DNA of 64,000 bases from Prinsepia uniflora (taxonomy: Eukaryota > Streptophyta > Magnoliopsida > Rosales > Rosaceae). The DNA lies in the NCBI GenBank assembly GCA_032719365.1, contig CM064866.1, positions 76,612,916-76,676,915 of the forward strand. Reading direction: 5' to 3'. The position numbers were made by a program, and so were the translations under genes. The stretch's first letter is position 1. Each line of letters starts with the position of its first letter. The notes under the pieces are model-generated. The model was not told the origin of the DNA. It did not search any database and saw only the letters and a list, made by a program, of their open reading frames with translations. This document shows positions 1 to 10,605 of the stretch, in pieces.

Positions 1-1295
1 CTGTTCATGCGTTGACCGACGCGTTGACCGGCGCGTGGGGGCGCGTGTGAACAGTACTTTTGGTGGGACCACCACCATTCTTTAGGTTTCGACGATCCGG
101 ATCCAATGGCGGTGGTTTCGGGTCGATCGGAGATCATTAAGTTGGTCAAAATGAGGTTTATTGCCTTGGGAAGCGCGTTCGGGTGACTTTTCCGGACCAG
201 TTTCGGTCTAGGGTTTCATGGTTAAATGTTAGGAGTTTGTATTGACCTGTACGTATACTTTGGATATGACAGGGATTGTATAAGCGTACCAGAACGAGGG
301 TATACGTTCAGTGTTCAGCAGGATTGTACTGTGAGTGGGCCATTTTCTTAAACCCTTGCGTGCATAAATGTTTTCTGGTTTATTATACTTATTCACATGC
401 TAAAACAATAATGGTTTTGATGATATGGAAAATGTGGTTATGGCACGTTTCACGGTATTTGGGCTTGAGACCCGTCTGATGAAACTTATTGATTGGTTCG
501 GATTTTATCTATGTATATATATACTTTGCATGTGGATATCAATAAAATGTATTTGGTACTGCACTGTATAGATCCTTTCATATTATATTGTCTCCTCCGG
601 CGAGGTACCCCGGAGAGGTCACGGACGTCTAGTACGTCCAGCGTCTATGACGCTAAGCATCAGGTGATGCTGTACCCGTACAGGATTTGGGGATTTAACT
701 CGGAAATTGAGACCCGAGTAGCACGCGTAGCCTTATTATTATTGTGACCTTATTAGGCGTCAAGAACGTCAAACATCAGGTGATGTCGGGATTGGAGTGT
801 ATAGTGCAGCAACTAAAATTATACTTATGGTTTTATTATATGCCTTATGGTTCATATTATATGGTTTATGATTTTAAATTATGATGCATGCATGTTTGGA
901 AAACGGAGGGGTAAATTATATGTTTTACTTATCAAATGATTTTATAAACTTGAGTTTCGGTCCACTCACCCTTATTGTTTTTGGTAACCCCTCCAGGTCG
1001 TGATACTGAGGTAGAGGAGGAAACTGAGGCTGAGGCATAGATCTACTTCTGCGTACCTGAACCCCTGTTGGGTGGTTTGCCCGCAGGTTTTATTTTAGAG
1101 TCGTGCTCGCAACTTGTAATTTTGGATTTCATCCCTTGTCTGACATCTGTTTAATTCGGATTTGATGTATGACTTTAATTTGGTTATTTATGCAATTGAT
1201 GTTTTGAGGTTAAAATTGGTATGAATTATTGGGTGTCAGACGGGAGCAGGGCACGTTCCCTTGTGATCCCTGTGGGATCGGGGCGGGTCCTGTCA
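1..1295 (+). mobile_element. 3' part of a long LTR (long-LTR family, copy G)
   Basis: The stretch ends in TG..CA style (…CCTGTCA) just before the five bases ACCCC. It shares three blocks with the complete solo LTRs at 4828-7790 and 40382-43294: a GC-rich block near position 1, a GTCCACTCAC … CCTCCAGGTCGTG block at 959-1003, and a terminal GTCAGACGGGAGC … GGGTCCTG block. Its left end lies outside the window, so whether it is a solo LTR or part of a full element is unknown. It is inserted into the gag-like ORF of the minus-strand retroelement to its right. A run of adjacent small hairpins occupies 596-786. Confidence 0.75.
596..786 (+). repeat. Hairpin array, LTR copy G
   Basis: Adjacent perfect inverted repeats: TCCGG/CCGGA (596-614), GGACGTctagtACGTCC (623-639), AGCGTCtatGACGCT (640-654), AGCATCaggtGATGCT (656-671), TGTACccGTACA (671-682), ACTCGG/CCGAGT (about 698-719) and ACATCaggtGATGT (about 773-786). 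They abut or nearly abut one another. It is positionally equivalent to the arrays in copies A and E. Confidence 0.85.
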
Positions 1296-1296
1296 A

Positions 1297-1874
1297 CCCC
1301 TGTCCCTTGGCCCGTGGTCCGGGTGTCCGGTGTCGACCTGGCGGTCGGTTGAGCTGTGATGCCGTATTGATGAGGTCCTCTCATCTGACGTTTCGTAGGA
1401 GAGCCTAGCTGGTACGACTTGGCGTTCTTCCAGCAGTTGTCGGGCATCCCGGTAGATCTTGGTTCCTGAGGGTCCTGCCTTCGTCGGTTGGATGAGGAGT
1501 CGACCGGAAGAGGCGGGGTTCAGCCTGTTCTGTCTTCCCGGCTGGTCCGATGACCTCTCGACTACAATGTGCGCAGCACGTGGCCTGTCGGCCTGTCTCC
1601 CCTCGGCCCGTGAACGGTCGGCCAGTTCCTTTCCCGGTTGGTCCTCGCGCTGGGACATCTTCACGAGGGCAATTGTGTTCGCGTACTGCTCCGTTAGGAG
1701 TTGGTTCTTCGCGTCAATTTTTGCATTGTGGGCCTTCAGCGTGGCCACTTCGCGCATCAAGTCGTCCAGCGTCTGCCGGTAGGCATCTGGGGCGTTCCCA
1801 GTTGTGTTTCCCCTAGTGAAGGGGGTGTGATTGAGCTCTCCCTTGTCTCGTTCGTCCGACATGGCCTTGGGCAA
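1297..1874 (-). pseudogene. N-terminal gag-like ORF of a Ty3/gypsy-type element, truncated
   Basis: On the minus strand this open frame starts at 1874, about 70 bases after the 5' LTR and its primer-binding site. It runs until the long LTR cuts it at 1296; the last codons are read from the inserted LTR. The protein is hydrophilic, with a leucine-rich segment near residues 35-70 (DDLMREVATLKAH…) like the coiled start of plant gag proteins, then a basic, arginine-rich tail. No protease, reverse transcriptase or integrase remains in the window. The gag assignment rests on position (LTR, PBS, ORF) and composition, not on a recognised domain. Confidence 0.55.
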
Positions 1875-1925
1875 GTTTCGAGACGGCTGATCTGGTGAGT
1901 GAGAGCGTGGGCTGTTGTTTCAGGT

Positions 1926-1943
1926 TCCCACAGACGGCGCCAA
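1926..1943 (-). promoter_or_regulatory. Primer-binding site next to the 5' LTR
   Basis: Directly inside the LTR end (…CATCAACA, then two bases) the minus strand reads TGGCGCCGTCTGTGGGA. The TGGCGCCGT core is typical of plant Ty3/gypsy primer-binding sites. The match to a particular tRNA 3' end is partial, so the primer tRNA is not assigned. Confidence 0.6.
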
Positions 1944-1945
1944 TC

Positions 1946-2434
1946 TGTTGATGCAAGAAATGGATCAACTTAGTCCTGCCTCGCTGAGTTTCCTTCGTGA
2001 TTCCTCTCGAAATATGGTGGCCTGCACAGGAAGAGGGTAAATGCAAAGGGACACCGGTGTGTTGCCGGCCGAACAGTCTCCGATGCCTAAGTCAGTTAAG
2101 TAGGAGGGTATTGTTGTAATTTAGACAGCGTGAGGGCAAGATTGTCATTACCTTTTGGAGGGGGATGCCCTTGTATTTATAGTAGCATTGAATGTGTTTG
2201 TTGGTGTTTGTCAATGTGGGATAAATGTTGCAGCCTTTAGGAGCTGACAGGTGTCCCGTGGTGGTCCCGGATAGCATTTATGACTTGTCAGTAAGCCTGG
2301 CCGACCATATTTGTTCTTCCTGGGTCGTTCTTGGCTTTGTTGGCATGATCTAAAGCTTGCATGGGGCTGGTAGAGCGGGGACAGGTCATATCAGTTTGGA
2401 CCTTTGACCAGGCCGACCAGTTTGGGTATGAACA
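1946..2434 (-). mobile_element. 5' LTR of a minus-strand element (TGTTCGTACC family)
   Basis: This 489 bp stretch is the reverse-complement relative of the LTRs at 28062 and 30258 and more distantly of 35739. It starts TGTTCATACCCAAACTGG and ends CATCAACA on the minus strand. It carries a TATA motif (CTATAAATACAAGG on the minus strand, about 2173-2186). The PBS and gag-like ORF follow on the 1-1945 side, so this is a 5' LTR rather than a solo LTR. The 3' LTR and the target duplication partner are outside the window. Confidence 0.85.
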
Positions 2435-3494
2435 ATTGTGTTGCTTTGTATTGAGTTGAATGTGTTTTATACGTTTTGTTAAAGTCTTGATTATCCTTTT
2501 ATGTATTTTCAATCATTCCAAAATCCAATCTTGCGCTGAGTTGAACATTCCTAGCATCTTTAGTTATATTTACAGCTCAGCCAACATCTTCAATTTATTT
2601 GAGATAATTAGAAATTTTTTAAATAGCTTTTGTATAATGAAATGTCGATTTTTCTTTCTTCAAGTGTTGTCTTCTCCTTTGTGCCTTCTTGGTTTCATGT
2701 ATGGCCAACGCTTTTTCACTATCTTTGCTTAAGTTTTAGATCTGACTTTTTCTTTGCTCCTTATATTGTACCTAATTTTGATCAACTTGATTTGTGTATA
2801 TAGGATTAGAGATGACTTATGAGAGAAGTACAAGAAGGAGCACCCAAACAAAAAATCTGTCTCTACTGTAAGTTCATATCATTCTCTCAGATCTACGATC
2901 TTATTTTCTTATTATCCTTCTCATACTTTATTGAATGTAAATTTACATCTCTCTTGAATATTTTGATTAATTGCGATATGTCGGTAAAACTGGAGGTCAT
3001 AAATGGAAGTCACTATTAGCATATGCGATTAATTGAACTTCCTAAAGAAGCATTTCTAGAGGTCCATGATTAAGGATCTAAGAAAGTATTTGTGGAGAGC
3101 AAGCTCTTAGAAATGGTATGAAGATTATTTCCTTTTGTTGTTAAAGAACTAATTTACATTTTGATAGCTTCATTTTGTCCTACTTCATATTATAGCTGGT
3201 TCATCTTACAAATTATTTGCTATTCAATATTATTTACATCTATTTTTCAGTGTTGACAATATTTTCATTTGTTTTTTGACCCGCGGCATCGCGCGAGTCT
3301 CTTTCTAGTATATACTAAAAGAGATATCAAAGAATCACTATTCACCTATAGTGTTTTACTAGTTCTGTCCTTTTTGTTCTTTTCATTTGTTATGGATAAT
3401 GAAGTTACAATTATACCCTTGCTAGACACATGTAGCCTCACTATTCACCGATCACTGTTCACCTATAGTGTTTTATATAATATATTATATACTA
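2435..3494. other. Intergenic DNA with a possible Helitron end
   Basis: No gene is supported here; the short ORFs show no family signature and the base composition is AT-rich. At about 3279-3309 there is a GC-rich hairpin (ACCCGCG … CGCGAGT) followed by CTAGT, the layout of a Helitron 3' end. The bases that follow (TATATACTAAAAGAGA) resemble a Helitron 5' start. A pair of CACTATTCACCTATAGTGTTTTA-like repeats follows at about 3338 and 3456. Confidence 0.3.
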
Positions 3495-3503
3495 TTATAT
3501 ATT
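3495..3503. repeat. Target-site duplication of the MULE, left copy
   Basis: TTATATATT here is repeated exactly at 16501-16509, immediately outside the two inverted ends. Nine bases is the length typical of Mutator-like elements. The sequence is AT-only in an AT-rich setting, which lowers its weight slightly, but it abuts both GGGGG/CCCCC termini exactly. Confidence 0.85.
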
Positions 3504-3955
3504 GGGGGCGGATCGGTGGCACCATATTTTAGACACAACTTTTAACACAATTTATGGACCATTAGATTTAAAGACTTTCAATGGTTAAAATTAAAGATGA
3601 CATGTCCTTCAACTTAAAGACTAAATTTAATTAAAACTGAAATAATAATTTTTAATTAAATTATTTTAAATCTCTTATATTCCTAAAATAAGATTAAAAA
3701 ATATTAATTCTAAGAAACCTAATTTCTGGGAAACAGGAATCCATCGTCTTCTCTTCGTTAGTTGTCGTCCGTAGCTAATCCCATTCTATCTCACCCTTCT
3801 CTCTCTACCGTCCGACGAGTCTGTTACTTCTGCCTCACAAGGCGTTTCGTTTTGCAGTGACGGTTGCCAGCAACAGGCAAAGGTAGCGAATTCACATTAT
3901 TAAGTGATACCGACCAACTGTTCGAGCTTTTGCTTCTGAAAAATAGTGCTTTAAA
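3504..3955 (+). repeat. Left terminal inverted repeat of the MULE
   Basis: The stretch pairs with 16045-16500 in reverse complement with only scattered differences. Shared blocks include the ATATTTTAGACACAACTTTTAA segment, the AAACAGGAATCCATCGTCTT segment and the GGCGTTTCGTTTTGCAGTGACGG segment. Part of the last block is repeated once more just inside the left end at 3979-4007. Confidence 0.88.
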
Positions 3956-6900
3956 ATAGCAACTGTTCGACCAACAGGCAAGGCGTTTCGTTTTGCAGTG
4001 ACGGTTGTTTCTGTGTTGTACTAGGAGATCTTGTGAGTCTGGTATATGAGAAATAGAAACAGCCCTTGATCTGAAACCTTTGTAGTAACAGAATTTTATT
4101 GATGAATGAATAAACTTTATTTCACGATTAAATTTCTTGTCTTCTTTTCTTTGGGAATATTTGATGATAAACTACCTTCAATATACCAGTAACGAATTTC
4201 AAGGGGTGGCCTCATTAGAGTCATAAGTCTCATTAATTTGAGCCCCTGAAACTGCATGATTTTTATCTACAACTGAATAGTAACTATGTTAAAGCCATCA
4301 CTATACTTATTAAGAATAAAATTAGAAAACCTCTTCCATGCACTATGATTAATAAAAAATATCATATAACAATCTGAATCACAAACTTTTCAAAATCATT
4401 ACACACGACTCTCGCACTCCCATAATTTATAATCGTCCGGCCAAGTTGTGAGTTTTAAATTAGTCGTATCCATTCTCAACAATCCTGTACAAAATTGTGA
4501 AATCATGTTAGTTTATGCTTCATATCAATTAATCTATCAATTATTTTTTGTAAACTAAATTAAAACTACGAAAAATAACATTTTTTTAGTGTAAAACCTT
4601 CTCACCATCAAATTAATGGTCTTCAGTCACTTTCCTCCACATCTTCATCCAAGTCTTTTGGTTCCTCACTACCTGAATTTAGATTAAAAATACAATCAAA
4701 GAAATATAAGTATTAACTTTATCACTAGAAATATCAATATAAAAAATTAATACAACTTACATGAATTTGTTGCTTCAATTTTTCTTCTTTTTGGGGTTTA
4801 AAAAACAAGTCCTTTTGTCATGATATGTGTAACAACCCGTACTTTCGGGAAGGGTAAAAATGTAATTTTGGAAAATGTTGTGTAAATAGACGTTTTTGCC
4901 CTTGTGAATAGTAGACAAAAAGTTGACTTTTTGAATTCTCGATTGGATGAGTGTTGACCCTTAATCGTAACGTAGTTTAGGACATCACGAGTCCGTAGAC
5001 AGGTGGCAGGTTCGATTCGGATAACCGGAGGAAAAGTTATGACGTTCGGAAGATTGGGGGCGTTACCGTAATTTTGAGTAAACGAGGAAAATGTTGACTT
5101 TTTGGAGGACTTGGGATTTTCACGTAGACCGAGGACCGTTAGATAGGTCTCGACGTCCTGAGTTCAACGATAGGCGGCACGCTGTCATCGGACGTCGGAC
5201 GGAAAAGATACGGGTCTAGAACGTTCGAGGGCAAAACGGTAATTAATTGTACAAGGGGTATTTTGGTCATTTTCCCTCAGCCCAATCAGATAAGGGCAAG
5301 TGGCAGAGATTTTTTGGGCTAACCTATGGCTGCTGGACACGTGCAAGGGGCTGGATGGTTCTAGGCCGTTCTCAAGTGTGCACGGCCACACCTTGCACAA
5401 AATCAAACCGTGTTTTGGGTTTGAAACACAGAAAACAGAGGGTGAGAGTTCGAGGAGAGCTTGATCGATTTTGTGCCAGGGGGAGTGAGGAGTGATTGGT
5501 GAGAGTGACAGGGAGGAGTGGTTGTACTGGTGATCGGGTTTTGGTGGTGAAATCGTGCACGGCGGCACGGTGGTGGTGCGGTGAAGATTTGAGGAAAATA
5601 GGGAGGCCGTGAGTTCGTGGTGGTGGCTACGCCGTGTGGTGGCTCAAATCACGACCGTGGGACGTTCAGGAGGCTGTAGAGAGTCCAACGAACACCGTGG
5701 TACGCGGCGGCGCTTGCGGCGGAGACGGAATCGAAGGGTAAGTTTCTTTACTCTGTTTTCCCGTGCTTTTTCAATTCAAAAGTCGTGAGGGTAGGATGAG
5801 AATCGAAGGGAGTGGTGAGTGCAGTGGTGTTCAGGGAGGTTCTAGGAGTGGTGTGGGATGGTCGCCGTGACGGGGACGTGCACGACGGAGCCAGTCGACG
5901 GAGAGTACTCTGTACTCTGTTTTGGCCGTGGGTTCAAACGTCGAGTCGTGACGTTTGGGCACAAGTCGACGGTCAAGGTGAATCGGGTTAGATGTAGGAG
6001 GGCCTTAGGAACCGTCTGGTGTTGCCATCGTGACGGGGGATGACCGGAGTGGCTGGATCGTGAAACAGGGGCCGTCTGTGTGTTTCTTTCGAGCTTCAGT
6101 TGTGAAGCTGAGTGGTGAATCGAACCAGGAGAGTGAGGGGAATGGATAGGAGGGAACTGGACGAAGCTTTAGGTGAAGAAAGGGAGAGGAATTATGCAGG
6201 TACGGCGGAGAACCGCTGACGCCGGTTCAGTGTGCAGACTACTGTGCTGAACCGGGTCTGCTCAAGGTTGAAGGGCACTGTAGCAGGCGCGTGAGGCCCA
6301 CGCGCAGCCACTTTGGGCGGCGCGTGGAGAGGAATCCGGCCAAGCTTCCAACATGAGTTTAGTCCTAAATGTTCTAAGGAATCCAATGGTCTAGTTTTCG
6401 AGTTAATCGGACGGTGTTACGGAGTTGTTCGGGAATCCAGACGATTGAGGGTTTAGGATTAAAATATTATTTAATTCCCGAAAAATTGGGGAAATTAGGA
6501 TTAGGATCCTTGATGTATTTGTGACCCTATTTGGTGCATTTTGACAGGACGGGAGGTACCCGAGACAGTCGAGGAGCGCACGGAGCGCGAGTGACTCGTT
6601 CTGAATTTGTGAGTGGACTCTTTCTTTCCTTCGAGCATGCCTAACTGTTTTATTGATGTTTTATGATCTTAAATATGGTTTTATGCTTTTGAATGATGAT
6701 TCTATGTTATTGATGAGTTGCACGTTTTTCGAGACATTTCCGAGATTTTGCACGTTTTTCGAGAAAAAACTGATTTTCAAATTTTGATGCCATAATTACA
6801 ATGTCAACCTATAAATGTTTTCTGATAAGGATAAATGAGTTATGAAACATGATTTATGTTTATGTGTGATTTCTGGGTATAAGAATGGATTTCCGGATTT

Positions 6901-7026
6901 GGGTTCGGAATGTCGGTTCGAACCGCCGGAAGGGCTTCGAACCGGGGATTTCGAATTCGAGTTTGGCGATCGATTTCGAATTGGTTTTACACTGGATATG
7001 GATTGGATTTGCTGGATCTGGATATT

Positions 7027-7200
7027 GGGTTTAAAGACCCGGATTGATATTGATGGGGGACGGGCCCGGATTGAGTTTAAAGACTCGGGAGTTTAAAGAC
7101 TCGGATATGTTGATGTTACCCCCATAGGCCTATTGAGTTTAAAGACTCGGGAGTTTAAAGACTCGGATTTCACTTAAGGCCTGATGGAGTTTAAAGACTC
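7027..7200 (+). repeat. Hairpin array with constant loop, LTR copy A
   Basis: Six short inverted repeats share the loop TTAAAG: GGGTttaaagACCC at 7027-7040 and GAGTttaaagACTC at 7073-7086, 7089-7102, 7135-7148, 7151-7164 and 7187-7200. The first has a different stem that is still perfectly paired. The array lies inside the intron-like module of this LTR. Confidence 0.85.
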
Positions 7201-7264
7201 GGATAGGTCCAGCAGGTTTAATCGGAAATGATGATTTGATGTTGAACTATGATTTCTCTATCCG

Positions 7265-7346
7265 TTTTATAGTGTTTCTGTTTCTTATGGTATTTTATAG
7301 TGTATCTGTTTCTTATGAGATTTTATAGTGTTTCTGTTTCTTATGA
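7265..7346 (+). repeat. Three-fold tandem repeat of about 30 bp in LTR copy A
   Basis: The unit TTTATAGTGTTTCTGTTTCT followed by TATG occurs three times with one internal substitution (GTGTATCTG in the middle unit). It sits between the hairpin array and the acceptor-like site of the same LTR. No function is apparent. Confidence 0.8.
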
Positions 7347-10300
7347 TGTTTCATGTTATGATTTTCTAGTACTTCGTTGGGCATGTCTATTTTAAGAACG
7401 GAGGGAACACTGATTCTTATTTTTCCTAAACCTCGAGTTAGTGATAAACTGATTTTACAAATTTTGGTTATTCTAGTCCACTCACACTTTTGGTTTTACA
7501 TTTTCCCTCCAGGTCGTGGTGATAGCGCTGGGGTGAACGTTGAGGCAGATATCGAGGCATAGAGCTTTCGACGTCCTTCCGTTGCGAGACTAGTATTGTA
7601 GGACTTTTGTGCCCATTTTGTAGAACTATGCTCTGACTGACTGTTGTGTATATGTTACTCCTTCGTCTGATAGTTATGCTTATAGTTGTGTGAAGGTTGT
7701 TTGTTTGTTGTTGATACTGTAAGTGTGATTGTCAGACGGGAGCGGGGTTCGTCCCGGGTATCGGGGTCATATTTGGGACGGGTCCTGACAATATGTCAAC
7801 TTGTTGCATAAAGCACACTTTCTTTTCTTCCTTTCTTGGCCTAACTCAATACCACTTTTAATTCTTTGGGAATTACTAGTATTTTCCTTTTTTATACCCT
7901 TAGTCTGTGAGATATTCGGGTCCAAAATCAGTGGATGAGAGGATTCAACATTAGTACATGAATCACTTTTTCCTAAGGAAGCAATGGTTGTGGGTGGATG
8001 GGAGTTTTCTGACAGTTTTTTGGACAATTCATTTATACCTTCCATGAATATTGTATATCCCTTAGTTGAAGATGCTGCAATACAGGCCAACTTAGTTGCT
8101 TCTTGACACATATGGCTAAGTCGCAAAGCTTCTGAGTCTTCCTTGCCATCATCGATCACCAAATTTATAGAATCCATGATTCTAAATTTGTTTGCTTCTT
8201 GTCTCCATCTTGGAAGAATGAAATGTTCAGGAACTGTATCAATATCTTGTCGGACAAATACTTTCAGCAAATGCCTACAAAGTATTCCAACAAATTCAAA
8301 ATTTTTGCACTCACACGTACCTTTGTATGTTTGCAAATTTAACTTCACCACAAATTCTTCATACTCTCCAAATTTTGTTTTCACTAGATAGGTGTGATAT
8401 TCATTGTCATCTTCCATTTCTTCAACTTTGTACCGATTGACTTTACTCCATTCATCCTTAAATTTTTTGAAAACATTTCTGGAATAAAACTTTGTTATAT
8501 GCTTCAAAAAGAGTTCTTCTTCATTAACAATGCGATACTTGTGCTCAGATTCAAAATCTTCATCACTTTCTCTCTCCATAATCTTCTTCAGTGCTTTCTC
8601 ATATTTACGAACAAACTCTTTAAGATTAGTTGATGCAGTAACAAACCCATCAAAGAAAGAATTAATACCCTCACTACGTCCAGTAGTATTCATTCCTGCA
8701 AAAAACATGCCACAATTATACACAGGAACCCAAGAGTTTCGTATATCATATAAATGTTGTAACCAATCATTCTTATCCAACTCATATTCCTCCAACAAGC
8801 TCTTCCACTTTTCTTCAAAATCATCTATCTTAGATGTAAATTGAATTCATTTCTTTATCTCAACTTTGAACTTCGACTTCTTAAAGTACACATGTGATAA
8901 CTTTTCAACAAACTTCTTCTCGATATGCCACAAGCATAGTCGATGATGAGTTTTAGGGAAAAATTTTGCAATTGCTCCTTTCATTGCCAAATCTTGATCA
9001 GTAATAATAGAAGTTGGATGACGTCCCCCCATTGCTTCAAGCCATGTCTCAAACAACCACAAAAAAGTTACCTCTGTCTCATCTTGTAAAAGTGCACATC
9101 CAAATTGTATTGACTGCAAATGGTGGTTCACTCCTGTAAATGGTGCAAAGGGCATATCATATTTGTTTGTCCTATAGGTAGTATCAAATGTGACTACATC
9201 TCCAAAATACTGATATGCCATTCGTGATCGAGCATCTACCCAAAAAAAATTAGCTGCCCTTCCATTTTCATCACATTGGATGGCATAAAAAAATTGTGGA
9301 TTCTCAACTTGTTTTTTTCCTAAAGTAAGTAAGGACTGACTGAGCATCACCTCCATCCAGTCCTCGATGTCTGACATTTCTCAAGTGGTTATAACAGTTT
9401 TATATTATTTTACACCCTTTATACTTAGGTTTTAACATTAAAATATTAAATAATTAGATAAAATAATTTATTTTGTGGTATTTTTAGTTAAATAAATAAA
9501 ACTTGTAATTTGGAGCGTTTTGGCGAAAAAAATCGTCTCGATCGGAATTATAACGAAAAAATTATGGACGAGTTTCGGTGAAATTATATACTAATTAATT
9601 GTTTTCATTTTGCAGCCTAAATTAATCCAAGCCCAAATTAATAAACCAAAATGAACCAGCTCAGCCACACGAGCCCAGCCATCTCATGCGCAAGCCCAGA
9701 AAACAGCCCAGCCCGCATTCAGTTTCCATTGTGCAGCCCAGACGCTAGGCTGCGTCCAAGGATGAAAATATCGATATCGACGGATATATCGCTCGCCGAA
9801 TTTACGGATATCTCGCCTCAAATATCGATATCGATATCGTTTACGGTCAACAAAAATGACGGAAATTGGATCCAAATGACGGAAATTTGGAATGAAACTT
9901 TGGCAAACACTTAAGTACCCAATAATGGTTATATAGAACTAATAAAAACTATAAAATGACTTTGATATGATAAATATATGATGAATCATATGATAAAATA
10001 TAGATCTGCCGACCACTAACAGTATAAAATCTTAAAGATAAACTTAAATTAAAACATAATTCCATTGATAATAGATTAAGCCTTAATATGTATTAAAATA
10101 GATTAAGCCATTTTATGAAATCTAAGATACATGAAAAATAATGAGAATTTGATAATGACAAATAATAATAAAATTATTTCAATTAGAACATATATTCTAA
10201 GTTAGACTTTGATGATAATAAAAAAATTAAGGAGCAAATCCACATATATTCATAATTTTAATATATATATTCTAAAATAAAACATATATTATAAATTAAA

Positions 10301-10605
10301 ACAAATATTACCAAATATATGAATTACCCCATATTTCATATTAAAACATACATTCATAATTAAGGAATATATGAATTACCTAATAATACATTTTGAATTT
10401 TGAAAAAAAAAACGTTTAAGGCTCCATTTTTTTAATACATATTCATAATTAAGGAACAAAAACACATAAATTCATAATTTTAATACATATTCTAAATTAA
10501 AACAAATATTACCAAATATATGAATTAAACCATATTTTATATTAAAACATACATTACTAATAAATGATATATTAGTAAATAAAAAATGATATATTTTATT
10601 ATGAA

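Larger units (their letters stand above)
6609..7512 (+). other. Intron-like module of the long LTR, copy A
   Basis: Donor-like TTT|GTGAGTGGAC (6609-6618) and acceptor-like TTTTCCCTCCAG|GTCGTGG (ends 7512) bound 904 bp. The 10-mer GTGAGTGGAC is the exact reverse complement of GTCCACTCAC at 7476-7485. The equivalent module in copy E is 42384-43122 (10-mer 42384-42393 with 43089-43098) and in copy G 331-996 (9 of 10 paired with 959-968). Confidence 0.6.
4828..7790 (+). mobile_element. Solo LTR, 2963 bp (long-LTR family, copy A)
   Basis: The LTR starts TGTAACAACCCG and ends GGGTCCTGACA, flanked by the exact 5-bp duplication ATATG at 4823-4827 and 7791-7795. No internal region or second LTR is present, so it is a solo LTR left by LTR-LTR recombination. 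Inside are a GC-rich hairpin GCGCGTGaggccCACGCGC (about 6286-6304), an intron-like module from GTGAGTGGAC (6609) to CCCTCCAG (7512), a hairpin array (7027-7200) and a three-fold 30-bp repeat (7265-7346). It interrupts the zinc-knuckle codons of the MULE transposase. Confidence 0.9.

Noticed and set aside
9310..9340. Programmed frameshift at the seven-A run of the transposase
   Set aside because: The gene has a nonsense codon and insertions as well, so simple decay explains it better.
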